DNA of 64,000 bases, from contig NC_092673.1 of assembly GCF_964355755.1 (NCBI RefSeq), forward strand, positions 28,277,001 through 28,341,000, given 5' to 3'. Source of the stretch: Antedon mediterranea (Eukaryota > Echinodermata > Crinoidea > Comatulida > Antedonidae). A model generated the notes under the pieces. It was not told the DNA's origin. It did no database searches and saw nothing but the letters and a program-made list of their open reading frames with translations. Below, one piece after another: positions 11,635 to 23,500 of the stretch. The number at the start of each line of letters is the position of its first letter. Positions within the stretch are counted from its first letter, which is position 1. Position numbers and translations under genes: made by a program.

Positions 11635-12461
11635 TGTTTTACTCTTTCTTCAAGTCACTGATTGGCAAAGATGTTGTAGTCGAGCTGAAAAATGATTTGA
11701 GGTAATCCATAATTCAAAAATCTGTAATCTTGTTAATTTTCTCTTTAATTTTAATAAAATCCAACCATGTACTGTACATGTACTGTACAGTTTTGTAATA
11801 AACCTGAAATTTATCATTTATCATTTTGTTTATTTAGATAATAAATATATTTATATTGAATTTGAATATTATGAGATAATGAACATATGAGACAATAAAT
11901 AATAAATAATATTTTACCCTGCAAAGTTCTTTATGGTTTAATTTCCTTTTGTAGCATTTGTGGTACACTGCATTCAGTGGATCAATTTCTGAATATTAAA
12001 TTGACGGATATTAGCGTTACCGACCCAGAAAAGTACCCACATATGGTAAGCAACTTATTTACATACCTGGTGTAATAACGTATATTTAAAATTGTGATAT
12101 TGTTGTATACTAACTCATTACAAATGTTGTGATTTCCTTATCCATTTCTCGAAATTCTACCCTAGCAAATTGCTTGTAAATTTGTATACAGACTCAGTTG
12201 TAATGATCATTAAGAAATATTCTCCTCATGTCTGTCGCTATAGTTTCCTCAATTACACACAATAGTTATGTACATTTTGTTAAACCTTTATTTAGGGATA
12301 GTGATTAATTTAACTGGGTTTATTTGTATTGACAGCTTTCTGTGAAAAACTGTTTTATTCGTGGTTCTGTTGTGAGATACGTGCAGCTCCCTGCGGACGA
12401 GTGCGACACGCAGTTACTGCAAGACGCAGCAAGAAAGGAATCCACACAAAGCAAGCAGTGA
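11635..12461 (+). CDS. LSM2: U6 snRNA-associated Sm-like protein LSm2, exons 2-4
   Basis: Exons 11635-11701, 11955-12045 and 12336-12461 encode about 94 residues that match LSm2 over their whole length: LFYSFFKSLIGKDVVVELKN, the Sm1 motif SICGTLHSVDQFLNIKLTDI, and the Sm2 motif SVKNCFIRGSVVRYVQLP, ending QLLQDAARKESTQSKQ. LSm2 is part of the LSm1-7 ring for mRNA decay and the LSm2-8 ring on U6 snRNA. The initiator Met is not in exon 2 and must come from an upstream exon (candidate at 10015). Splice phases of the three placed exons agree. Confidence 0.95.
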
Positions 12462-13692
12462 TTGTAAATAAATATGATCAAAAAGAACGATAAAAAGAAG
12501 GCGCGAGCCTTAAAAATTACACTACTTGCTTCGCCACGATGGAAAAGCAAGAAAGGCCAAGATGGGTCAAAGGTCAGAACTGAAACTAAACTCCATAAGC
12601 ATGGCCAAATTGAATCATAGGCTGCTGCACAATTTGTGTTGAAATGGGCGTGGTAATAGTTTAACACATTTTCAAAACAAAATGTTATTATGTAGGGAGG
12701 GCAGGAAAACATACTGAATGAAGAAAAATAACTTATAAAACAAATTTATATAAAAGTCCAACAAACATACATATTTTATCTACAATTTTTAAACAAATTT
12801 AAGTACTATTATGTACATAAAGCATTAAATCAACATTCCTTTTGTTTTTTTGGACAATTATCTTTATTTCTTTTTTAAATATCAAAGTGATACAGAAATC
12901 AATTTGTTACAAAAGTATTTGAAATCTTAATTTATAAAGAAGCTTAAAAAACGAGTGTTAATTTATGTAAATAAACTTTAAACTTGATTTTTAAAATTTA
13001 AGTCTAATTGTTTTATTAAGTAGTTAAGTGAGAATTTACACAAAACAAACATTCTCACTACAAGTTGTGAAATATATAAACATACTATAAAAATAATATC
13101 TATTCAGCAAGCTTAGATATGTACACAGTTTACCGGAAGTACATAATGGACACAAGTCTAAATTATTAACTGATCATTAACGGCAATAAAATATATACAA
13201 AAATATATAAGTACAAAAGCCATGCATCATTTTAAAACCCTAGTAAATTCATTCTGCCACTAAAATTACACTGACAATTGATATAATTTACACAACAATA
13301 AATGAACAAATTTAGAGTAAATGTAATGACAATATTTAAAAAAACGATCAACGTTGCGAATAATACAAAGTAAGAAACATCATCTTACCATACTCTAAAT
13401 ATACTATCAAGATTTTATATAATAAATTTATGTATACAAAATAGTTAATTTAGATAAAATTATTAGTCAACATAATATTAATTACAAATAGAAAATCTTA
13501 GGCTCAATTAATTACAATACACTTTATATTGATGTGCACCTTGATATACTCTATACAATGATACAAGAAATTTAATAATTAATAGCAAAATTAGATATAT
13601 ATATATATAAATATTTCAAACACAGAATACATTTAAAATATACAAATGCGTCTCCTCTGCACCAATACAATAGTTCACAATGGATTTTGAGC
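12462..13692. other. Convergent AT-rich gap between LSM2 and the receptor gene
   Basis: Holds the 3' UTRs of LSM2 (+) and the receptor (-). It is very AT-rich from 12720 onward, with short TA runs at about 13590-13610. No coding region or recognised repeat is seen. Confidence 0.6.
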
Positions 13693-14525
13693 TTAGCAAT
13701 CTACATCAGTCATAGGTGTCTGTGGTCTGGAGTTCCCAAGATCCGATGCTTCTCGTCTCATCTGACGTTGTTTACGTCTTCGTTCATTCTCAATTTTCAT
13801 TTGAAACTTCTGAATTTTGTCAGCAATCTCAATGTTTGGGCTCAATGTCTTGTTTGCCAAAGGCTCCTTCGTTATCGGCGATGTAATCTTGGACTGAAGA
13901 TAAGCTGTCAATGTAAAACAAAACAGAATTTCCAATTTGTATCAATACAATACAAGAAATATCTGTCTGTCTAGTAAATAGTCCTAAATAGCCTAGCTCA
14001 TTTATTTGATGTTTTTAGGCACATGTGGCCAAGGATTACCAGTAGTAAATAAATCGCTGGATACAGGGGCTATTTTGTGAACCAGTTCACTGGGGTAATC
14101 CCCTACTCGTCTCGAATGATGAACTGGGTTCTTTAATGTGCACACTATATAATATAACTGTGTACACCGGACCTACGGTTTAGTCTTTATCTGAGAAGAC
14201 TTGTTCCACCACCGGAACTGACAGCGGGTCGGCCTAGAACCCATGATGATATTGTTTAGGTACAGTAACCTCTCGGCCATTTAACTCTCTTATATGGTGA
14301 ATATTCATAAAGTGCTTCCAATTGGGTGCACTCTCAGATTTTTTGATAAAGTCTTTGGGAAAAAAATGTCACGGCTTTGTCTTGCCCTCTAGTTTGGTTC
14401 TTACCATCAATATTTTTAAATTCATAAGTAACTCCGTCAGCAGCCGTTACTGGTTGGGTCATTATGCTTCTGCTTATTGGACACAGGAAGTCTGATGGCA
14501 CCGTGACATCGTCAAAAGCACCCCT
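13693..14525 (-). other. Receptor exons 23-24: C-terminal U-box
   Basis: Exons 14525-14405 and 13904-13693 join through D/AYLQSK. The U-box reads VPSDFLCPISRSIMTQPV, DGVTYEFKNIDAYLQSK, ITSPITKEPLANKTLSPN and then IEIADKIQKF. It keeps the Pro-Ile after FLC, the SPIT turn and the L.PN motif that shape the E2-binding surface of U-box E3 ligases. A basic coiled segment (ENERRRKQRQMRRE) and a short tail follow, ending TPMTDVDC. SAM directly before U-box is the order seen in WDSUB1. Confidence 0.9.
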
Positions 14526-17500
14526 CTGAAAAATTGTGACAAAATATCAATATGTACAATCCCACCAATAAATATAAACATGTTCTGATATTTAGAATTT
14601 ACTGTACATAGGTTTGGAACTGACTTAAACACTTTTTTCTAAAATCTAAAAGTCCCCTCGATTCAGTTCATTTATACCAATAAATATATAACATACCATT
14701 TTTTGTTTTTTAACCTCTTTTGCGTTTCGAAGAAAACGTTTAATCTCCGTTTTGTTCAATCCCATATCTTTTAATTCCTCCGCTTCTATATATGGAATGT
14801 CATCAAAAACTACGAATGAATCTTTAAATGATTTGGCGTGACGGTCGAGGTCAATGTTCTTCAAAAATTTAAAAACTTTTTTATCTGAAGAGAATAAAAG
14901 ATCATGAATACCATTATATTGTCCCCTAAAAAAAATATTTTGTTGAAATATACCATTTTAATAAAAAACATAATAGTTATTCACTTTGACCACAAACTAG
15001 ATAAAAAAAAAACAACTTATTTTCCTGAAAAAATGTAATTTAAAGCAAAAAATACCTAAATTGTCCGTCAGACAATAGTTTTTGGTTCAAATTAACCATT
15101 TCTTTTGTATTTTTATAAGTAAAATGATTATTTTTGTTATTTTTTTTTCTACAGAAGTGAATAAGTCAAGTATCATTTATTGTCATTTGTTTTTTTAAAA
15201 AAACATTGAAAATCCGTTTGCTCTGTTGGCGGATGTGCAGATCCAATTATACGCGATGTGGTCTTGACTATTCTATTTAGGTCACGCTTTTCATTTTTCA
15301 TTTTAACTTTATTATTATACAAAAATGGCCAATTAAAAGTCTAATTTTATTAATCTTTATTTTTCACACACATCTTTAAACCCTTTTCATATCTGCATAT
15401 ATTGTTACAAGTTTTAACATGGTTTGATCTCCAGACTTATTACATGTTTTCACACACAGATACATGAACCAGGAGAAAGCATAGTTTGTGCTCTACAGTA
15501 TTGGATTACTATGATTGGTCAGTTTAACAACTTGGGACATCCCGGAACAAAAACTTGTCGGTTTGTGGACCCCTGTGAAATCTCGGGATAAATTGTCTTC
15601 ACACTATGCAAACCTGGTTACAATTACAACTTGTTACTTTTTGCAGGTGTGCGAAGATAGTGTCAGTTTAATGATTGTTCAAGGGGCGTTGTACCTACCA
15701 CCATTGTTCTTTGCTGCTAAAGCCTCATGTCCATGATATGCAAAATTATCAAATCCCCTTATTTGAATCTCTTCATACTTAGGAGGTGGTGTGCTGGGAA
15801 CTAAGTATTCTGGTTCTGCGTGAATGGGTGGTAGTATTGGTCTGTGAAGGCTCGCCACATTTGGTCCAGAAATAGTCGGCAGTTGTTGTCGATTGATAGA
15901 GGGCAACATTTGTGCATACACATTTGTGCCATCCATCTTTACATATTCATTAGCTAGATAAAAACAATGCAATATTAGTTAGAATTTAGCAGTATAGAAT
16001 TTAGAAAGATTATCTTTCGTTTTTATTTATTTTATTCAACCTTATTTATTCAACCTTATTTATTCAACCTTATTTATTCAACCTTATTGATAGAGGGTAA
16101 CCCTAAACAGCATATGCTGACAATCAAGGGGCCCTCATGATGAGTTATGATAAGTGTGTGACAGTGGCTGTGTGTATACTAGTACACCGGGGTAACCCCT
16201 ACTCGTCTCGAAAGATGTACTAGGTTCTTTAAAGTACACGTGAGCTAGATAACACTAGTTTATATACAAAATGGCTGACTGGGTTCATGTTCTATTGAAC
16301 ATGGTGTTTCTATTTTTCTTTTTAATTGTTGATAAGCCTATTTTGGTAGAAAAGCGTTGTACCTGATATCCTCTTTGAGTTCTTATCATCATCTTTGTTT
16401 ACATTTGGCAATTCAACATCATATGGGTGTTTAATACAGTCATCATCAACTAGGTGTTCCGCTGGACCTAGTACATTATATATATCATTATTTTGTACAT
16501 GCACATTATTGCCATTTTCTGTAAAATTTAAAAAAAACACAAATAATAAAATGAATTTATAAAAAGACATTAATTATGTTTTCCTACACAGATAATTTAA
16601 GATTAGAGACATATGATCTGGATGTTTAAATAAAATTTAAGTTTAAAAATGTTTTATACAGTAGCTTATCCAGGGAGGTATTCTCCCTAGCTCATCTATC
16701 TATGCCTGTTAAATTAGGCTCTTGGCTGTTACTAATTTGGAGAATCTGCCACATGAATATTAAATCACTGTCCACACTATCAAACAAAAAAGTGTGATGT
16801 TCCAAAAAATGGTGGTGATATGCTTAAATATGGTAGTGATATGACATGATCATGTCTATATATGGGCACATCACATTTTTGTCACAAAAGTTTTATAGTG
16901 TAGATAGAACATTTCCACCTTTTAACTTTGATCATTCGTCCATTATTTTATCAAAATATTTTGTCTAGTTTGGGTGGGCATCAAGTCTATTTTAAGTCTA
17001 CACTATCAAACTAGTTTGAAAAAAAAATGTGATGTACCCAAACATTGTAGTGATATGCCCAAATATGGGAGTGATATGACAGAGTTTTAGTACCAGAAAG
17101 TACCAACTTTTAATCATTGATTTTAAGATTTTCGATAAAATTAAGTCTTGAGTTAAATCAAGATGTATTGAGGTATACCATTTATGGATTAAATTAAAAC
17201 AGACTTACGGTACTGCACAGTCAATCCAGGTTGTCTGTAAAAAATACCATTATATCAAATAAATCAGGAATAAGAACATATTAAAATGTCCATACAAAAT
17301 TATTTCTAGAAAATAAAAAACTGCATTCTCACTCCCGAGGACGATCAAAGTATATTGATTGAAACGTCGAGAAACTCAACAGTTCTTTTCAGAACTAATA
17401 CACGGGGTGTACCGCAAACTTAATATCAATATTTTAAATATGCAATGTTGTTGTTTTCCTTTTTCCATATATAATACAGTGCAGCGTTAAAATGAGTAAA

Positions 17501-20500
17501 TAGTGTAAATAGGCCAGCAATAGTAACCCCCTACACCTACCCCTACCCCTACCCCCTCCTTCTCCTCAAAACTCACCATTGGCAATAGGACTGACCCTCT
17601 ACAAAAATACCTGCACCGTTGGACCAGGTGCTTTAAAATGTGCATGCTATGTCAAGGAGCAAAGAAGGGCATCTAGTCAGACACTTTTTTTTTAAAACTT
17701 ACCGTTTTCTTTTATTTCCCTTAAATTTTACAATGAGCACTAAAACAGTGAGAGCTACAACAATGAGTACAATTACAATTATAGCAATTGCAGGTACAGG
17801 GAAATTGTGTGGATCATCTTCTATGAGACCTATACAAAATGAAGAATAGTAATGGTATTATTTACATTGATGGTTAGAATTTTTTTAGACACAGTTCACT
17901 CAAAACAAAACTAAAAGGTCCAAAAACCATGGAGGGAACCTCTAACCCCCCTCTGACCCACAAAACAAACAAAAAAGGTATGAACCATGGGGGCGGTTGA
18001 AGTTTAATTACAATTTCTGTAGAATGTGTAGAAGCAAAGTGTATGTGTGTATTTTTTTTCCAATAATATAGATGACAGTAAATCATAATGTTCACCTAAT
18101 TCATGATGCATTTGACCGTTAAAAAAGGAAAAAGCATAAAAAAAAATTAAATAAATTACTTTCAATGTCCAACTGATACACAGGCATGTCAACCTCTGTA
18201 TTTCTTTTCAACCGGTCACTTGTAAGAATGAAAATAACGTTGACGACATTCGTTTTTGATGACCATTCTTTCCTGTCTTTAGTCCATTTAACAGCATTGT
18301 CATTGCCTTCATCTTTAACTGTTAACTGGTCATCATCTGCAAGATTCATGCCTAACAAAGAAAAAATAATAATATAATTAGGGATAATTAATAATTGATG
18401 ATAATTATTGAGAGCTTTATTGAATACAAAATCCCAGTACATAAACAACAAAAACCCCAAAACATGCATCATGCAAATATACAGTAATAGGTCTACCCTA
18501 TTTAGAAGACAACCCTATTGCGGGGACACCACTATTTAGGAGACACACCTATTGCGGGGACACCCCTATTCAGGAGACACCCCTATTGCGGGGACACCCT
18601 TATTCAGGAGACACCCCTATTGCGGGGACACCCTTATTCAGGAGACACCCCTATTGCGGGACACCCTTATTCAGGAAACACCCCTATTGCGGGGACACCC
18701 TTATTCAGGAGACACCCCTATTGCGGGACACCCTTATTCAGGAGACACCCCTATTGCGGGGACACCCTTATTCAAAAGACACACCTATTGAGGGGACACC
18801 CTTATTCAGAAGACACACCTATTGAGGGGACACCCTTATTCAGAAGACACACCTATTGAGGGGACACCCTTATTCAGAAGACACACCTATTGAGGGGACA
18901 CCCTTATTCAGGAGACACACCTATTGAGGGGACACCCTTATTCAGGAGACACACCTATTGCGGGACACCCTTATTCAGGAGACACACCTATTGCGGGACA
19001 CCCTTATTCAGGAGACACACCTATTGAGGGGACACCCTTATTCAGAAGACACACACCTATTGTGGGGACACCCCTATTGCGGGGACACCCTTATTCAGGA
19101 GACACACCTATTGAGGGGACACCCTTATTCAGAAGACACACCTATTGAGGGGACACCCTTATTCAGGAGACACACCTATTGAGGGGCACCCTTATTCAGA
19201 AGACACACCTATTGAGGGGACACCCTTATTCAGAAGACACACGCCTATTAAGACACTTGACTGTGAAGTGAAAAAGGGAGAATATATGTTTTAACACTAT
19301 TGCCAACCCTTATTTAAGGGACACTCCTATTACATTTTGTTTGGTTTGAAAGTGTCCCCTTAATATGGATTTTACTGTAACAGAAATAATGAATAAATGG
19401 TTTCATAAAGTAGTATGTATTACTATTATAAGAAATATACAGTCAACCTAGGAATCGAGTGTTTCATATAAATCCAGCACATTTTGATAAAAGGTTAACA
19501 AATTATATCACAAAATTAGGTTAAAAATTGAAACCAAAGTTGATTGGGGTGACCCCATTTTAGTAGCTATAGTAACAGTGCCATCTCATATAGAACTAAG
19601 AAAATTGCATTGCTAGATGAAAAAGTATACATCTCATGTTACATACAGTATTTATAGTGTTCTCATGTTACATACAGTATTTATAGTGTTGTAGTCTAAT
19701 TTGTAATCAACTCATTTAAATTGATTTTCATAATTAAATATTATAACATAAATAAATGCATTCAGTTTTAAATAAAACTAATTAATTTAGGAAATTTCTA
19801 TTCTGGTTTCTATATTCCTTGACTCTGAATTGTTGTGTCAGTCAGTCCTGGTAGAATTCAGTTGCAACAGCACAACATAGCCTGTTACCAATTGTTTCAA
19901 ACAAGTCAACTCCTCGAAATTGTAATACAGCTCAGGGTACTGTGCTAATGATTTGTGTGAACAACAACTTGATAATTTCTTGAAGGGAATTCACTCTTGC
20001 CTGGTTTCTTTTAAGTTTAAGCTTATTAACAAATGTGATTTGTGATTTCCAGACAAACTACTCCTGTTGAAAAACCCTGTACATATAAAACTCCACTAAT
20101 GCTGTTGGTAAGGTTATTGAGATACCCATAAAACTCTAAGAGAACATGATGTGAAATACCCATGTAAAGTTACCAGTAAAACGCCAAGAGAGCATTTGTA
20201 TGGTGAGTTTTACAGAGAAGGGGAAATACTAAGTAAAGATACCAGTAAGACTGAGTAAGCTTACCAAGTATGAATACAACAAGTTCAACATCAACGTTTA
20301 GAGCGCCAACAGAGATCCTTGTAATAATATTCTGTTTAGGATTATATGCAATGATTACAAACATAATTGTTGTAATCACTTTTTTATCTACTAAAACACT
20401 TTGGAGGAAACAGAATGTGTTTATAATATCACTAGCATTGACTGATGTCATTTCAAGTGGTTCTTTAGCTGTTGAAATTATTTCAGGATTTGAAGAACAA

Positions 20501-23500
20501 GTTGAGCCATTTTCATTAGAAATGTTTGATCCAGCTTTGACATTTTTCTCTTCTGGAACTACCTCTCTATTAACCTTGACTGCGGTTGCTGCAGATAGGT
20601 ATATCGCTTTAGTCTATGCGCCGTTACAATACGATATCATTGTGACTATTAAACGGTGCATTGCTGTGTGCACTTTCCTGTGGATTTTACCTTTTTTTTT
20701 TTACTTATATGCTGGACTACAAAGAACGTGTTTAGTGTTTATGACTAGCTATTTTTTAACTTTCTGCATAGTAAGTTATCTGTACTACAACATCTACAAA
20801 AGTATAAAGTATCAACACAATGTAATAGTTCAGCAAAACTCACAAGAATTAGAACGTTCTAAAAAACTTCTAAAAACATTTTTGATTCTAATTGGAGTCT
20901 TTGCCATTTTTTATTCCCCTGCTTTTGTGATTTGCATTTTATTTGGAGTGAAGTTTTATTCTGATTTGAACAGTCAAAACGTGAGCTTTGCGTACAGTAC
21001 ATTGGTGTTTGCTACGATCAACACCCTCGCTAATCCACTTGTTTACTGGTGGCGGCTTAAAGACTTTCGTTCTGTTCTTGTTGGATATTTTCATGCTTGC
21101 TCTCAAGTGAACCTTAGGCAGAGGTTTAGACAACAATCGAACACTGTCATCCCAATTAATTAAGGACAAAGATAATTAAAACCTAACTGTTCAAATTAGA
21201 GAGTGAGTGAGTGGCCGAGCAGTTACGACAGTTGAACTGTAATTCCGTAGCCATAACATCTGCAAGGGTTCGAGGCTCACTCGCTCCATGGTTCTGGTGG
21301 TAGAACAAGTCTTCTCAGATCAGGACTATAAACTGTAGGTCCAGTGTACACATAGCTCATGTGCACTTTAAAGAACCTAGTACATCTTTCGGAAGAGTAG
21401 GGGGTTACCACGGTGTACTAGTCCACACAGACACCCACGGTCACATACCGGCGACCAAACCGGTAACCATATCAACTCCTTTAAGAGCATGGAGGGTGAT
21501 TGGCCACCCACAAGGGCGTCGGTTCAGGAGAACCAACAACAGCATCCAGCAAAAACTCGTGCCAGGTCCAGAAAAGAGATAGGCACCGCTGGGTTGATAT
21601 GGTATATGCCTGTGTATCGTATCATGATGAGTACTAATGTATCTCACCTGCTACACCTCTACGACCACCCAGGACAACGAACGAACTGTTCAAAGACAAA
21701 GTTAACTATCAAAAATATAATTTAAGCAAATATTTTTTTTTTTTACGTACAACCATCAAACAGATATATGACTGCCATTTTGAAGAACCCCAACCCTGTT
21801 GGTATCACTTAATTTAATGTCTAGTGAGTTATTATTAGCCCTTTAACTTAAAGATATATTGTCCCCCTAAACATTTTTAATTTTTCACATTTTTTATTCA
21901 CCTAATAGTTATTCACTTTGACCAAAAACTGGATCGAAAAAACAATTATTTACCTAAAAAAAGAAATAACTGAAAACAAAAAATACTTAAATTGTCGGAC
22001 AATGGTTTTTGGTTAAAATTAACTGTTTATTTTGTCTTTTTATAAGTGAAATAATTATATTTTGGGTTTTTTTTTTTACAAAAGTGAATAACTGCAAAAT
22101 GGTCTATTTAAAGTCTGATTTTATTAATCTTCATTTTTCATGTTTTTGGGGAACAATACATCTTTAGATAATATAAAAGGATAAAGTAAGTACAATACCG
22201 TTTAGTTTTATTTGGATTTTGTCACTTTCTGTAAAGCTTCTAATCGTCCAGGAACAGATCTTATCACCTACTGTAACTGTAATTATCATGTTGAAATCCT
22301 TATTGCAACTTATGTCATAGGCTGAAAAAAATATTCAATCAAACAAAGGTCATGTAAGGTCAAATGGGTAAAACATAAAGCTCTGTCTACACTATCAAAC
22401 TTTATGTGACAACAAAAATGTGATGTGCCCATATATGGACATGATGATGTCATATAACTACCATATTTAAGCATATCACTACCATGTTTGGGCACTCACA
22501 GTTTTTTTGTTAAACTAATTTGATAGTGTAGACCGAGCTTAAGGCCCAGGCAATCCAATAATTCACCTAATGTACAGCAGCCTTTAATATACTGCCAAAA
22601 ACACTGATAAAAATTAGGCTTAGGTAGGAGCGTATAAGGTGTTATAGGCTGCTTATGTACTGGTTACTAAGTGTGTCTGGGACGGTGAACAGTCAGCTTA
22701 ATATAATCTCTATATATAAATAATAAGTGCACTTGGTTTTGTTATCCAGCATTTTATTTGTAACATTGGAGAAAAAATTGTTTAGTAAAATTGACACACA
22801 AAGCTGCAAAAAGAAATATTGCTATCTTACAAAAAGATTCCTCGGTCTCAATGTAGAACTTGCACATTGTTTTTGTTATTGTTTTTTTGGTTTTTGAAAC
22901 ACTTGTAGTAAAGCGTTGCTTCTCTGTAGGTTTGGTTGGCCTTACAGTTGAGGTTGACCGACTCACAGTTGAAGTTGACCGACTCGCAGTTGAGATTGAG
23001 GGACTCGCAGTTAAAGTTGACTGACTCGTAGTTGAGGTTAGGAGACTTACAGTTGTGGTTGACCGACTTGCAGTTGACCAACTTGCAGTTGAGGTTGACG
23101 GGCTTGCAGTTGAAGTTGACCGACCTGCAGTTGACATTAATGGAACTGTAAACATTGTAGAATGTTGTGGGTTTGTTGGTATGTTGGTAGTTGTTGTCAA
23201 TTTGGTAGTTGTTGGTATTTTGGTAGTTGTTTGTATTTTGGTAGTTGTTTGTATTTTGGTAGTTGTTGGTATGTTGGTTGTTTTTGGTATGTTGGTAGTT
23301 GTTGGTATGTTGGTAGTTGTTGGTATTTTGGTTGTTGTTGGTATGTTGGTAGTTGTTGGTATTTTGGTTGTTGTTAGTATTTTGGTTGTTATTGGTATTT
23401 TGGTTGTTGTTGGTATGTTGGTTGTTGTTGGTATGTTGGTAGTTGTTGGTATTTTGGTAGTTAAATCTGAAATAAATTACCAAAACCTACAATTATTCCC

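Larger units (their letters stand above)
15695..17234 (-). other. Receptor exons 19-21: juxtamembrane cytosolic tail with docking motifs
   Basis: Exons 17234-17209, 16518-16363 and 15953-15695. The tail has two YxxM sequences (YVKM at Y1146, YAQM at Y1155), a further tyrosine in EYLVP, and a PPxY motif in TPPPKYEEI. YxxM is the preferred p85 PI3K SH2 target and PPxY binds WW domains of Nedd4-type ligases; use of these sites here is inference. The exon 21 donor used is the last of three overlapping GTs (GGTAG/GTACAA), which alone keeps the SAM frame. Confidence 0.8.
18160..22321 (-). other. Receptor exons 16-17: membrane-proximal CUB-like segment
   Basis: Exons 22321-22199 and 18351-18160 sit on either side of the 3.8-kb intron that hosts the GPCR. 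The protein has features of a CUB beta-sandwich: CSWTI, DDQLTVKDEGN, SSKTNVVNVIFILTSD and a final VYQLDIE. The match is partial and made by eye, so the domain name is tentative. Confidence 0.5.

Noticed and set aside
13905-13906. Ending the U-box exon acceptor at the later CAG (TTCAG/TCCAAG)
   Set aside because: That junction shifts the frame to an early stop. The acceptor 12 bases upstream (GACAG/CTTATC) gives DAYLQSKITSPIT, the expected U-box sequence.
18518-19182. Several overlapping frames reading RGHPYSGDTPIAG-like repeats
   Set aside because: Frame-shifted translations of the 34-bp minisatellite, whose period is not a multiple of three.
21361-21725. Short plus-strand coding frames downstream of the GPCR
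   Set aside because: They overlap the SINE family A copy and its flank and have no family support.
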